From positions 310,001 to 374,000 of the forward strand of contig NZ_BSRQ01000005.1 of the NCBI RefSeq assembly GCF_030268685.1: a DNA stretch of 64,000 bases, given 5' to 3'. A program made the position numbers and the translations under genes. Under the pieces are notes generated by a model, which was not told the origin of the DNA, did not search any database, and was given only the letters and a program-made list of their open reading frames with translations. Positions 16,471-30,197 of this stretch are shown in pieces (the first letter of the stretch is position 1; every line of letters begins with the position of its first letter). The DNA comes from Microtetraspora sp. NBRC 13810. GTDB taxonomy: Bacteria; Actinomycetota; Actinomycetes; Streptosporangiales; Streptosporangiaceae.

Positions 16471-19377
16471 ATGGCCACCGGCGCCATCCCGGAGCGCCCG
16501 AGCGGCGACTTTCTCAGCGACCGCCTGCGTGCCGTCGCGGACCTCTGCGAGCGAGGGGAACCTCTTGACGACGTCATGGCGCTCGTCAGGGCCGAGGGTC
16601 TGACCCCGGCCGATCGCCACACGTTGGACGCCGAGGTGCTGGGCGGGCCGCTGGGGTCCCGCTTCGACACGGCGGTCAAGCGAGGCCCGGCCCGCCGACG
16701 CGAGATGCTCTCCCATCTCATCCCTTATCTGCGTTCCGTCGACCCGCGGGTCAAGCGCGAGCTTCCCGTGGCCAGGCGCCTCGCCTACCACCTCGTCGAG
16801 ACCCGTGACGAGGCCGAGCTCATCGACGGTGACGCGCTGGAGAAGGTCGTGCTGGCCGCGGCCGAGCCCTCCAAGCGGGTGCGCAAGGGGCTGCGCTGGT
16901 ACGCCGACCTGCCCTTCCGCGGCGAGCTGCCGGAGGACCTCTACCGGCTGCGCCGCGCCGACCTGGTGCCGGTCACCCAGATCGACGACATCTCCTGGCA
17001 GGACGGCAGGCTGCGGATCACCGGCCACGCCTATCTCGCCGGCCTGTCGGTCCGGCGGCGCAGGTTCAACCGGGCCACCGTGGTGCTGCGCGGCCCGCGT
17101 TATCTGCCCCCGGTCCGGCTGCGCACCCGGCGGGTGCTCCGGCCGGAGGCCACGCACGGCGCGCGCGAGCCGGGGTGCAACTACGACTGGTCCGGGTTCG
17201 AGGCCGAGCTGCGGCCATGGGCGCTGCGCTGGCGCGCCGGGCTGCGGGCCATGGTCCGGGGCATGAAGCGCCTGCTGCGCCGCCGTCCCACCGTCAAGGA
17301 CACCAGCACCTGGCGTGCCGACATCGTGATCTGGAGCCGCAGGGCCCGCGCGGTCGGCCTGCTGCGCGGCCCGGTCGTGGGCAGGACCGAGCGGCCGGGC
17401 GGCCTGGAGGTGAAGCCGCGCTGGTGGGTGCGCCCGGTGTGGACGTCCGACCGCGCGCTGCAGATCGTGCTGCAGCCCAACCGCGCCGAGCTGACCGGCG
17501 TCCGCCACCAGGGCGACCGGCTGGAGCTGACGGTCTTCCTGCCCGGCAGGGGGGTGTCCAAGGGGCACGCCCGGCTGGGGGGTCACCGCATGGCGGCCGA
17601 CTTCACGCCGGTGGAGGGCGGCACCGAGGTCGTGGTCGCGCTGACCACGCACGCGCTGCTCGCCGAGAAGGACGGCAGGCGGCTGTGGGTCGAGCCCAAG
17701 GGCGACCCGGCGGCCACCGTCATGCTCGGCGGCGCGCAGGAGAGCCGCGCCCTGGTGGACGACAGGGAGATCACGGTCCTCGCCGACCGGCGCGACCGCC
17801 TGGTCATCTCCGCCCACCGCATCCGGCCGGTGATCAGCTCCGTGACCTGGGGCGACGACGGCGTGGTCACGCTCAGGGGCGACTACGCGGAGCCGGGCGA
17901 CGACGAGCGCGCCTTCACCCTGCGGCACCGCACCGGGCTGACCTACCTCGTGCCGATGGAGCGCTCGGGATCGTCCTTCACCGCCCGCTTCGCGCCGGGC
18001 GCCATGCCCAGGTACGGCGCGGCCGTGCCGCTGGCGACCGGGACGTGGAGCATGTCGGTCCGGCACCCCGCGGGCGAGATCGTGCCGGTGCGCTTCGACC
18101 ACGCCCTGCTGGCCTCGCTGGACGAGGGCGAGCACGTCAGGGACGGCCGGGAGTACCAGCTCGTGGCCACCCGCTTCGACGTGCCGATGCTGGTGGTCGA
18201 CGAGGCCAAGCCCGACGACGAGAAGGGCGCGGCCGGCCTCTACGGCCTCCAGCGCGCGTTCTACCCGGCCCAGCGGAGCGAGACGTTGCGTGAGGCGACG
18301 GTCTACGTCGCGGGCGACGGCAGGCAGTACGAGGGCAACGCGCGCGCGATCTACGAGGAGCGGCTGCGCAGGGGCGACGACGGCCAGCACATCTGGGTGG
18401 TCAAGGACGGCGCCTTCGTCCCGCCCGGTCCCGCCGAGCTGGGACTGGGATCCGGCCCGGCGCCGACCGTGGTCCGGGCGGGCAGCAGGCAGCACTACGA
18501 GGTGCTCGCCCGCTCCCGGTACGTCGTGGCCGACGCCTTCCTGCCCGCGTGGTTCCGCGCCCGTGAGGACCAGACCGTGGTGCAGACGTGGCACGGCACC
18601 CCGGTGAAGAAGGTCGGCAACGACCTGGCGCACATGTCCCGTGACCCGAGGCCGCCGAGCTGGCACCGCCAGGCGGCCGAGGTGCGCGGCTGGGACCTGC
18701 TGGTCTCGCAGAGTTCGTGGGCCACGCCGGTGCTGCGCCGGGCCTTCGGCTACCAGGGCGAGATCCTGGAGTCCGGCCAGCCGCGCAACGACGTGCTGTC
18801 CGCGCCCGAGCGGGAGGAGCTGGCCGCCCGGGTGCGCCGCCGCCTGGGCCTGCCCGAGGGCGCCAAGGTGGTGCTGTACGCGCCGACCTACCGCGACTTC
18901 GACCGGAAGAACAGCCGGGTCAAGCTCAACCTCGCCCAGGCGAGGAAGCAGCTGGGCAAGGACCACCAGTTGCTGGTGCGGTTCCACTCGATGCAGGCCA
19001 CACCGGTGGTCCCGGCCGACGGCTTCGCCCACGATGTCACGACTTATCCGGATATGGCGGATCTGTTGTTGATCGCGGACGTGCTGATCACGGACTACTC
19101 GTCGGTGATGTTCGACTTCGCGGTCACCGGCCGGCCGATCGTGCTCTTCGCCCACGACCTGGACCGCTACTCCGCCAAGCGCGGCATCTATCTCGACCTG
19201 GACGCCCAGGCGCCCGGCCCGGTGCTGAACACCTCGGCGGAGGTCCTCGACGCGGTCCGCAGGATCGACGCCGTCACCGCGGAGCACCGCGACCGGTACG
19301 ACCTCTTCCGCAGCACCTTCATCCCGCGGGACGACGGCAAGGCCACCACCCGGGTCGTCGACCACGTGTTCAAGTAA
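16471..19377 (+). CDS. CDP-glycerol glycerophosphotransferase family protein (TagF-like)
   Basis: A large (968 residues) cytosolic/peripheral membrane enzyme of the teichoic acid polymerase family. The C-terminal third is the glyphos-transferase domain: VVQTWHGTPVKKVGND, VVLYAPTYRDF, the MADLLLIADVLITDYSS region with its conserved DYSS, and a final RPIVLF segment. The N-terminal two thirds contain beta-rich regions as in other long actinobacterial homologs and may bind the acceptor or carry a second activity. It implies a phosphodiester-linked wall or capsule polymer. ATG 16471 chosen; GTG 16459 is an alternative. Single gene, with no tag/tar neighbours. Confidence 0.88.
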   Translation: MATGAIPERPSGDFLSDRLRAVADLCERGEPLDDVMALVRAEGLTPADRHTLDAEVLGGPLGSRFDTAVKRGPARRREMLSHLIPYLRSVDPRVKRELPVARRLAYHLVETRDEAELIDGDALEKVVLAAAEPSKRVRKGLRWYADLPFRGELPEDLYRLRRADLVPVTQIDDISWQDGRLRITGHAYLAGLSVRRRRFNRATVVLRGPRYLPPVRLRTRRVLRPEATHGAREPGCNYDWSGFEAELRPWALRWRAGLRAMVRGMKRLLRRRPTVKDTSTWRADIVIWSRRARAVGLLRGPVVGRTERPGGLEVKPRWWVRPVWTSDRALQIVLQPNRAELTGVRHQGDRLELTVFLPGRGVSKGHARLGGHRMAADFTPVEGGTEVVVALTTHALLAEKDGRRLWVEPKGDPAATVMLGGAQESRALVDDREITVLADRRDRLVISAHRIRPVISSVTWGDDGVVTLRGDYAEPGDDERAFTLRHRTGLTYLVPMERSGSSFTARFAPGAMPRYGAAVPLATGTWSMSVRHPAGEIVPVRFDHALLASLDEGEHVRDGREYQLVATRFDVPMLVVDEAKPDDEKGAAGLYGLQRAFYPAQRSETLREATVYVAGDGRQYEGNARAIYEERLRRGDDGQHIWVVKDGAFVPPGPAELGLGSGPAPTVVRAGSRQHYEVLARSRYVVADAFLPAWFRAREDQTVVQTWHGTPVKKVGNDLAHMSRDPRPPSWHRQAAEVRGWDLLVSQSSWATPVLRRAFGYQGEILESGQPRNDVLSAPEREELAARVRRRLGLPEGAKVVLYAPTYRDFDRKNSRVKLNLAQARKQLGKDHQLLVRFHSMQATPVVPADGFAHDVTTYPDMADLLLIADVLITDYSSVMFDFAVTGRPIVLFAHDLDRYSAKRGIYLDLDAQAPGPVLNTSAEVLDAVRRIDAVTAEHRDRYDLFRSTFIPRDDGKATTRVVDHVFK

Positions 19378-19398
19378 GCCCCCTTCCCGGCGGCCGGC

Positions 19399-20049
19399 TC
19401 ACCGACCGGCCGCCGGTTCCGTTTCCCGGTGGGCGGGGCCGCCGGTCGTGCGGTGGCCGATGCCGGGGTAGTCGGCGACGAGGCCGTCCCGGTCGAAGCG
19501 GATGGTTGCGGTGAAGTCGCCGGAGACGAAGCCGATCAGCGCGCCGCCGTCCGGGGTCGCCGTCCCGGCGGTGTAGCGCTGGGGTGACGCGTGCACGGTC
19601 AGGCCGGGCACCGACACCCACGCGGCGGTGATGGCGGCGGTGGCCCGCTCGCCGCGCCGGGCCGCGTCCAGCAGGCCGTGCCGGAGCACCGGCATGGTGT
19701 TGGTGAGCGGGCACAGGGCGAGGTCGCAGTCCGTGGCGCCGCGCAGCCAGGCCGGATCGTGCAGATCGCCGGGGATGTCCACCCCTTGCCCGTCGGCCTT
19801 GCCGTACCAGGAGCCGCCGGGGTCGCGGCGCAGCAGCAGGGAGCGCCACCAGCCCGCGCCGGTCGCGCGCACCGCGAGGTGGCGGGTGATCCAGCCCGGT
19901 CCGGTCTCCAGCTCGTAGGTCAGCACGTAGTCGCCGGTGACGCTGCTGCCGCGGGCGGTCAGGGCGTCGTCGCCGAGCGACACGGACACCGCCTCCAGGC
20001 GGTCGGGGTCCACGCCGAACCAGGACGGCAGCCGCTCTCGACTCGTCAC
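19399..20049 (-). CDS. Putative glycolipid-binding protein (DUF1089 family)
   Basis: A 216-residue soluble beta-rich protein. The conserved run DCDLALCPLTNTMPVLR with paired tryptophans upstream (GAGWWRSLLLRRD) matches the putative glycolipid-binding family. No signal peptide. Divergently transcribed from the CGNR zinc-finger gene, with palindromic candidate operators between them, so that regulator may control this gene. Biochemical role not established. Confidence 0.75.
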   Translation of the reverse strand: MTSRERLPSWFGVDPDRLEAVSVSLGDDALTARGSSVTGDYVLTYELETGPGWITRHLAVRATGAGWWRSLLLRRDPGGSWYGKADGQGVDIPGDLHDPAWLRGATDCDLALCPLTNTMPVLRHGLLDAARRGERATAAITAAWVSVPGLTVHASPQRYTAGTATPDGGALIGFVSGDFTATIRFDRDGLVADYPGIGHRTTGGPAHRETEPAAGR

Positions 20050-20063
20050 GACGATCCTCCTTT

Positions 20064-20093
20064 GTTAACTTGCTAAACGCTTAGCAGGTTAAC
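20064..20093. promoter_or_regulatory. 30-bp palindromic operator candidate
   Basis: Thirteen-base arms GTTAACTTGCTAA and TTAGCAGGTTAAC around ACGC, one mismatch. It lies between the divergent DUF1089 and CGNR genes in unusually AT-rich DNA. Likely binding site of the CGNR protein or of a TetR-like repressor. Confidence 0.7.
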
Positions 20094-20104
20094 CAGGCTT
20101 CTTG

Positions 20105-20121
20105 TAACCGGTCAACGGTTA
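20105..20121. promoter_or_regulatory. Second palindrome TAACCG-N5-CGGTTA
   Basis: A perfect 6-bp inverted repeat with spacer GTCAA that ends at a possible ATG of the CGNR gene. Its half-site TAACC resembles the core of the upstream palindrome, suggesting a second operator. Confidence 0.5.
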
Positions 20122-20132
20122 TGCTGGTGAAC

Positions 20133-20699
20133 ATGTCCAGTGACGGTACGGCGCCCGGCGGCCTGGAAGTGGTCAGGGCGTTCCTCAACACCTGGGAGAT
20201 TCCCAACGACACCCGTGTGCCGGTGGACCGCCTCGACGCGCTCGCCGCGGTCCCCGCCCGCTGGGAGGAGGCGCTGCCCGGCCTGCCCGCGCCCGCGCCG
20301 GAGTCGGTCGACGACCTGCGCCGGCTGCGCGCCGGCCTGCGCGAGCAGCTCGGCCGCACGCACCCGGCCGGGCTCGCCGCCCACCTCGACCGGCACCCCC
20401 TCGTCGTCACCCTGGGCGCGGCCCCGCCCGAGCCGCCCGTACGGCTCCGCCCCGCGACGCCCGGCACCGCCGGGGTGCTGCTCGCGCACGCCGTCGGCGC
20501 GATCGGCGACGGCCTGTGGCACCGCCTCAAGGCGTGCCCGGACTGCCGCTGGGTCTTCTACGACACCACCCGCAACGCCGGCCGCGTCTGGTGCGCCATG
20601 ACCGCGGACGGCCCCGGCCGCCGTGGCTGCGGCGCCATCGCCAAAACCCGCGCCCACCGCGCCCGCGCCCGCGCGGCCCACTGGGAGGCCACCTCCTGA
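20133..20699 (+). CDS. CGNR zinc finger / ABATE domain regulator
   Basis: A 188-residue protein of the CGNR (stress-induced, ABATE) family. The N-terminal helical domain starts GGLEVVRAFLNTWEIPNDTR. The C-terminal zinc finger is CPDCRWVFYDTTRNAGRVWC, in which the usual C-G-N-R is shifted to a variant, followed by a further Cys and a basic tail. Thought to act as DNA-binding regulators. The start at 20133 was preferred because the alternative ATG at 20121 lies inside a palindrome. Divergent from the glycolipid-binding gene. Confidence 0.82.
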   Translation: MSSDGTAPGGLEVVRAFLNTWEIPNDTRVPVDRLDALAAVPARWEEALPGLPAPAPESVDDLRRLRAGLREQLGRTHPAGLAAHLDRHPLVVTLGAAPPEPPVRLRPATPGTAGVLLAHAVGAIGDGLWHRLKACPDCRWVFYDTTRNAGRVWCAMTADGPGRRGCGAIAKTRAHRARARAAHWEATS

Positions 20700-20742
20700 A
20701 CCCGCCCGCGCGGCTCACTGGGACGCCACCCCCTGAACCGCC
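20671..20742. repeat. Tandem duplication spanning a gene end
   Basis: Two copies of about 35 nt. The first contains the CGNR stop codon (CACTGGGAGGCCACC), the second lies immediately behind it with a few changes. Confidence 0.65.
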
Positions 20743-20821
20743 CGCGAGGTCCGTCGGGACGCGGTCGGCCGGTGGTGCGCGTGGCGGGGAATAAGCAGTG
20801 CCACGTCATGTTGCATGGGTC

Positions 20822-21745
20822 ATGAGCAATACTGCGCCCCTCGGCTCCCTCCAGGTGAGCCGTCTCTCGCTCGGTGGCAACGTCTTCGGCTGGACCGCCG
20901 ACGCCGACACCTCCGTCCAGATCCTGGACGCCTACCTGGCCGGCGGCGGCAACTTCGTCGACACGGCCGACCTGTACGCCGGCGGCCAGTCGGAGACGAT
21001 CATCGGAGACTGGGTCGCGTCCCGCGGCAACCGGGACGACGTGGTCATCGCGAGCAAGGTCGGCCACCAGCGGAACGCCGTGCACCAGGGGCTGGCCCCC
21101 GCGACCATCCGGGCCGCCACGGACGAGTCCCTGCGCCGCCTGCGTACCGACCACATCGACCTGCTCTACACCCATATGGACGACGAGTCGGTCGAGGTGG
21201 GCGAGATCATCACCACCCTGGACGAGCTGGTCCAGGCGGGCAAGGTTCGCGAGATCGGCGCGTCCAACATCTCGCCGGCCCGCCTCGAAGCCTCGCTCGC
21301 CTTCTCCGAGGCCGAGGGCAAGGCCCGTTATGTCGCCCTCCAGCCGCACTACAACCTGGTCTCCCGGGACACCTACGAGGGCGAGCTGCAGGACGTCGCC
21401 GCGAAGTGGAACCTCGGCGTCGCGCCGTACTTCGCGCTCGCCATGGGCTTCCTGACCGGCAAGTACCGGCCGGGCGCGACGGTCGACTCCCCGCGCGCGG
21501 ACCGGGCGAGCCAGTACCTGGGAACCGAGCGCGGCACGCGGGTGCTCGCCGCCCTGGAGCAGGTCGCCGCGGCGCACGGCGTCGCGCCGGCCTCCGTCGC
21601 GCTGGCCTGGCTCGACTCCCGCCCGCAGGTCGTCGCCCCGATCGCCAGCGCCCGCAACCTGGAGCAGCTCCAGCCGCTGCTGGCCGCGCTCGACCTGACC
21701 CTCACCGCAGCCGAACTCGCCGAGCTGACCGCCGCCTCCGAGTGA
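20822..21745 (+). CDS. Aldo/keto reductase
   Basis: A 307-residue NADPH-dependent aldo/keto reductase. The catalytic tetrad is visible: Asp and Tyr in VDTADLYAGGQSE, Lys in VVIASKVG and His in LLYTHMDDE. The coenzyme-binding C-terminal part contains PIASARNLEQL. The start gives MSNTAPLGSLQVSRLSLGG, fitting the family. It is single, with decayed genes downstream. Substrate unknown. Confidence 0.93.
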   Translation: MSNTAPLGSLQVSRLSLGGNVFGWTADADTSVQILDAYLAGGGNFVDTADLYAGGQSETIIGDWVASRGNRDDVVIASKVGHQRNAVHQGLAPATIRAATDESLRRLRTDHIDLLYTHMDDESVEVGEIITTLDELVQAGKVREIGASNISPARLEASLAFSEAEGKARYVALQPHYNLVSRDTYEGELQDVAAKWNLGVAPYFALAMGFLTGKYRPGATVDSPRADRASQYLGTERGTRVLAALEQVAAAHGVAPASVALAWLDSRPQVVAPIASARNLEQLQPLLAALDLTLTAAELAELTAASE

Positions 21746-21818
21746 CGCCCCCGGCGTCCGGTGTGTCGTGGCGCGGCGCCCTTTCCGGTGCGGTGGCGCG
21801 GCACACCTGGGCCGCCGG

Positions 21819-21979
21819 TCAGCCGCGTGCCTCGGTCCAGGCGGGGCTCTGCACGAAGTGGTTGTCGTAGAGGTCCTGGGAGTCGAGAAGCTCCTGGAGG
21901 GTGGCCTCGCCCTTATGATCTCGGCGTCCGCCGCGCGGATGACGGCCGCCGGCGGCGGGGTGTGGATGCTCAATGACAT
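21819..21979 (-). pseudogene. Cupin gene remnant, internally deleted and frameshifted
   Basis: The ATG at 21979 begins MSLSIHTPPPAAVIRAADAE, typical of the N-terminus of actinobacterial cupin proteins. After about 22 codons the frame is lost, and the -1 frame reads GEATLQELLDSQDLYDNHFV then QSPAWTEARG and a stop, which looks like the C-terminus of the same family. The central beta-barrel (about 100 residues expected) is missing. Best explained as an internal deletion. Confidence 0.6.
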
Positions 21980-22129
21980 GGTGTCCTCCGTTATGTGATG
22001 GTCTCCGCACCGTGACGTCGTACGCCGGGGCGGTCGTACAGCGCGGTTTCTGGGCGTACGGCGGGGCCGTTTGCCGTATGGCGGGGCCTGCCGGGGGGCG
22101 GACCGGACGGGTTCGGTGTGCGGGTGTGG

Positions 22130-22564
22130 TCAGGGGGTCGCGCCGTCGAGGGCGGTGGCGACGAGGCGTTCGGCGTAGTCGCGGCCGACCGGTTGGCCGG
22201 TGATCAGCACGCGGTGGTAGAGGGCGCCGGCGAGCTGGTCGAGGAGCACGCCGGAGTCGAGGTCGGGGCGGAGGTCGCCGCGCTCCCTGGCGCGGTCGAT
22301 CAGCGCGCGGGCGAGCGCGTTACGCCGGGCGTGGACCAGGCGCTCCAGCTCGCCGATGTCGTCGTGCCGGGCCGCCGCGGCGACCAGCTCGGCCACGGTG
22401 CCGGCCGACGGGCCGTCCTCGCCCGGCGGCCTGCCCGCCGACCGCATCCGGTTGAGCCCGGCGGCGATCTTCTCCATGTAGTCGGTCAGGTCGCGCCGGA
22501 TGTCCCCGGTGTCGGTGATGGCGTCGTCGTCCTGCATCCGGGCCACCACCGCGATGGCGATGGA
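22130..22564 (-). pseudogene. TetR regulator remnant lacking its HTH domain
   Basis: The C-terminal ligand-binding part of a TetR protein is intact: AIAVVARMQDDD, TGDIRRDLTDYMEKIAAGL, then LLDQLAGALYHRVLITGQPVG and a normal stop at 22130. Residues expected to form the helix-turn-helix (ending in WPSK-x-A) are absent; upstream sequence in the same frame is Pro/Arg/Cys-rich and unrelated. It has therefore lost its DNA-binding domain. Next to the cupin remnant. Confidence 0.65.
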
Positions 22565-22713
22565 GGAGTGTGCGGCGTGTCGGGGGGTGGGGAGATCCGG
22601 GACTCGATAGCGTGACGTTTTCGCTCGTGGTACCGATGTCTGCCTTGTTGGCCGTCCACAGCACCGGTCAACTCGGCACGATCTCCCCTTGTGGTCTGAT
22701 GGAATGCTGAGTT

Positions 22714-26183
<3,470 letters not shown>

Positions 26184-26190
<7 letters not shown>

Positions 26191-29100
26191 GCGGGGAGGA
26201 CGGGGCGCGGCCGGGAGTGCTCGGCGCGGTCGAGCTGGCCGAGCGGCTGGGGATCCTGCCGCCGACGCCGGAGCAGGCCGCCGTCATCGAGGCGCCGCTC
26301 GAACCCGTGGTCGTGATGGCCGGCGCGGGGTCGGGCAAGAGCGAGACGATGGCCGGGCGGGTGGTGTGGCTGGTGGCGAACGGGCTGGTGCGCCCGGAGC
26401 GGGTGCTCGGCCTGACCTTCACCCGCAAGGCCGCCTCCGAGCTGGCCGCCCGGGTCCGCAAGCGTCTCGCCGGGCTGGCCGAGGCCGGGCTGGTCCCCGC
26501 CGAGCAGCTCGACGAGGAGCCCACGGTCTCCACCTACCACGCGTACGCCGCGCGGCTGGTCACCGACCACGCCCTGCGCGAGGCGCTGGAGCCGACCATG
26601 CGCCTGGTGCCGCCGGCGGTGAGCTGGCAGCTCGCGAGCAGGGTCGTCAGCCTCTACGACGGGCCGATGGAACAGGTCGAGTGGGGGCCGGCGACGGTGA
26701 CCAGGGCCGTGCTGGAGCTGGCCGGGGAGATGTCGGAGCACCTGGCGGACGCCGCCGGCGTGCGCCGCGCGGGCACGTGGCTCGCCGACCGCCTCGCTGA
26801 GCTGAAGGGCCGCACGACGCTCGCCCAGCGCAAACCGGTCGCGACCCAGCTCGTCCGGGAGCAGCTGCTCCCCCTGGTGGAGGCGTACGGCAGGCTGAAG
26901 CGGTCCAGGGAGGTCATCGACTACGGCGACCAGATGGCGCTGGCCGCCCGGATCGCGGCCAACCACGCCGAGGTGGGCGCGATCGAGCGCGGCCGGTTCT
27001 CCGTGGTGCTGCTCGACGAATACCAGGACACCAGCCACGCCCAGCTCGTCCTGCTGCGTTCCCTCTTCGCCGGGGGGCATCCGGTGACCGCCGTGGGCGA
27101 CCCGTGCCAGTCGATCTACGGCTGGCGTGGCGCGTCGGCGGGCAACCTCACCAGGTTCCCCCGCGACTTCCCCGTGGCGGGGGGCGAGCCGGCCCCGGTG
27201 CGGCAGCTCTCGGTCAGCTTCCGCAACGGCGACCGGGTGCTCGACGTCGCGGCCAGGGTGCAGCTTCCGCTGCGGATGGAGGCGCGCGAGGTGCCGGTGC
27301 TGGTGCCCGGCAAGAACCGGGTGGACCGCGGCCGGGTGCTGTGCGCCTTCCACCCGACCGCGCAGCACGAGGCCGACTGGGTGGCCGAGCAGGTGGTGCG
27401 CCTGCTGGGCGAGGAGACCGCGCCGGACGGGCTGCCGTGGGGCGAGGGCGAGCGGGACAGGGCCAAGCCCAGCGCGTGGGGCGGGCCGCAGTCGCTGCAA
27501 CCGGCGGATGTCGCGATCCTGGCCCGCAAGCGGTCGCAGTTCCCCGCGCTGCGCAAGGCGCTGGAGGAGCGCGGCGTGCCGGTCGAGGTGGTGGGCCTCG
27601 GCGGTCTGCTCACCGTGCCCGAGGTGGCCGACGTCGTGGCGACCCTGCGGGTGCTCTACGACCCCACGGCGGGTGACGCGCTGGTCCGGCTGCTCGGCGG
27701 GCCGCGCTGGCGGATCGGTCCCGCCGACCTGAAGGTGCTCGGCGACCTGGCACGCGAGCTCAACCGGGAGACGCGCGGCGGGTCCAGGGCGCAGGAGGAC
27801 CCGCTGGACCAGGTCGTCTCGGACCTGGCCGAGGAGCGGGGCAGCCTGGTGGACGCGCTGGACGAGCTGCCCGACAGGCCGGAGTGGCTGGAGCCGTTCT
27901 CCCCGCTCGCCCGGATCCGGCTGGTCGCGCTGGCGCAGGAGCTGCGCGTGCTGCGCGCGCACGCCGGGCAGCCGCTGCCCGACCTGATCACCGAGGTGGA
28001 GCGGCGGAGCGGCCTCGACGTGGAGGTGGCCGCCCAGCCCGGCGCGGGCGGCGCGTTCGCCGCGCGGGCCGACCTGGACGCGTTCCTCGACGCCGCCGCG
28101 AGGTTCGCCGGTGACGCGGAGGATCCGACGCTGGGCGCGTTCCTCGCCTATCTCAAGGCGGCCGACGAGGAGGAGAAGGGGCTCGACGCCGGGCGGGTCG
28201 GCGAGAGCAACAGCGTCAAGCTGATGACGATCCACGCCTCCAAGGGGCTGGAATGGCCGGTCGTGGTGGTGCCCGGCATGTCGCAGCTGCGTACCAAGGC
28301 GGGCGCCCTGGCCACCGGGACCATCTTCCCCGCCAAACCGGTCACCGCCCCCCGGTGGACCGAGAATCCGCGCAAGCTGCCCTACCCGCTGCGCGGCGAC
28401 GCCCGTGACCTGCCCCGGCTCACCGGGCTGTCCAAGGAGGAGCTCGCCGACTTCGACGAGCAGTGCCGCGAGCGCGACCTGATGGAGGAGCGCCGCCTCG
28501 CCTATGTCGCCGTCACCCGGGCGCACTACCTGCTGATCGCCTCCGGTTACCGGTGGGGCGGGGCGGCCAAGCCGCTGGAGCCGTCCGACTTCCTGCTGGA
28601 GATCCGGGACACCTGCGGGCGGGTGGCGCACTGGACGGGGGAGCGGGAGGAGGGCGAGACCAACCCGCTGCTCGCCGAGCCCGCCGAGGCCACCTGGCCG
28701 GTCACCCCCGAGGGCCCCACGTACGAGGCGGTGCTGGACGGCGCGCGCATGATCGAGGCCATCCTCGCCGAGCCTCTCCCCGACGACGAGGCCGAGCCCG
28801 CCACACCGACCGACGCGTCGGCCGATCACGCGCCGACCGGGCGTGCGGAAGACGGGCAGGTGGAGGCCGGTCACGCGCCGACCGGGCGCGCGGAGGACGG
28901 GTGGGTGGAGGACCGTGTGGTTTCCGGTGGGGAGGCGGCCGATCGGCGGGGGGCGCGGGACCGGGAGCGGATGGCGGCCTGGGAGCGGGACATCGAGCTG
29001 CTGCTCCGGGAGCGCGACCAGGATCGGCGGCGGCCCGGCACGCTGGTCGAGCTGCCCGGTTACCTCACCGTGTCCTCGCTGGTCACCCTGGCGGCCGACG

Positions 29101-29684
29101 CCAAGGAGCTGGCCAGGCGGATCCGGCGTCCGGTGCCGGCCAAGCCCGCGCCGCTGGCCCGCCGGGGCACCGCGTTCCACCGCTGGCTGGAGGAGCGCTG
29201 GGGGCAGCAGCGGCTGATCGACGACTTCGAGCTGCCGGGCGCCTCCGACGACCTGGCCGATGCCGACGTGCAACTGTCGGAGCTCCAGGACCGGTTCGAG
29301 GAGAGCGAGTGGGCCGGGCGGGAGCCGGTGGACCTGGAGGTGCCGTTCGAGACGATGATCGGCGACCGGCTGGTGCGCGGCCGGATGGACGCGGTGTTCC
29401 GCGCCCCCGACGGGCGGTTCGAGGTGGTCGACTGGAAGACCGGCGAGCCGCCGCGCGGCAAGGCGGCGGACGCGGCGGCCGTGCAGCTCGCCGCCTACCG
29501 GCTCGCCTGGTCGGAGTTGTCGCTGGTGCCGCTGGACCAGGTGCGCGCGGCCTTCCACTACGTCCGGGCCAACCAGACGGTCCGCCCGGTCGACCTGCTG
29601 GACGGGGCCGGCCTGGTCGCCCTCATCGAGTCGGTTCCCGTCCTCGGCGGCTTCGCGCCCCCCCAAGGGGACAAGTCGGAATGA
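26184..29684 (+). CDS. adnB: AdnB-like UvrD-family helicase with nuclease domain
   Basis: A 1166-residue partner of the preceding gene. Walker A GAGSGKSET (Lys52), FTRKAASELAARVRKRL, DEYQDTSHAQLV, GDPCQSIYGWRGAS, HASKGLEWPVVVVPG and YVAVTRAHYLL mark a complete SF1 motor. The C-terminal PD-(D/E)XK domain reads RGTAFHRWLEERWG, GRMDAVF and VVDWKTG followed by QLAAYR. An Ala/Asp-rich linker with a repeated HAPTGRAEDG separates them. The GTG start overlaps the adnA stop by seven bases, indicating coupled synthesis of the heterodimer. Confidence 0.91.
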
Positions 29685-29813
29685 TCCATTAACTTCCTGT
29701 AAACTTCACGATCTTCGCAGGGTGGTGCGAAGCTCTTGAGTAAAATCCGGCAGGATCATTGCCCTGTTTCAACATCGCCGCAACCGGGTGCGGAGTTAGG
29801 TGCGAGGCTCCAG

Positions 29814-30197
29814 ATGAGTGATGAACCCGCGGATCACGGGAATGTGCTGGAACAGTTCGCCGCCATGCAGGAGACGGGCGAGGCGGCGAACGGCTGGGTC
29901 AAGGTACAGGTGGACGGCACCGGCGACATGACAGGGCTGGTGATCGAGCCGAGGGCAATGCGCCTCTCCTCGCACGAGCTCGCCGAAGCCGTCAGGGAGG
30001 CGTTCGGCCAGGCCAGGGCCGCGGTGAATCAGCGGGTCGAGGAAGCCATGCCGGAGGTCATGCGGCAGAGCGCGCCCGAGCTTCAGGTCACCCTGAAAGA
30101 GGTCGAGGCCAGTGCCCAGCGTGGCCTGAACGAGATGCTCACCCTCGCCGGCGAGCTGTCCGGCAAGCTGGACCGGCTGATGCGGCAGAACCCGTGA
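29814..30197 (+). CDS. YbaB/EbfC family protein (type VII cassette)
   Basis: A 127-residue YbaB/EbfC-like protein: GWVKVQVDGTGDMTGLVIEP forms the core beta-sheet, with long helices on either side. Outside recombination loci, such genes in actinobacteria travel with WXG100 and effector genes; EspL of ESX-1 is an example, so a chaperone role is likely here. ATG 29814 with GAGG upstream was chosen; the ORF is open to 29736. It overlaps the next gene by four bases (GTGA). First of a three-gene unit. Confidence 0.78.
   Translation: MSDEPADHGNVLEQFAAMQETGEAANGWVKVQVDGTGDMTGLVIEPRAMRLSSHELAEAVREAFGQARAAVNQRVEEAMPEVMRQSAPELQVTLKEVEASAQRGLNEMLTLAGELSGKLDRLMRQNP

Noticed and set aside
16357-19365. 1002-codon open frame on the minus strand
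   Set aside because: Exact antisense of the glycerophosphotransferase gene; His/Gly/Arg/Val-rich composition typical of GC-rich shadow frames, with no motif.
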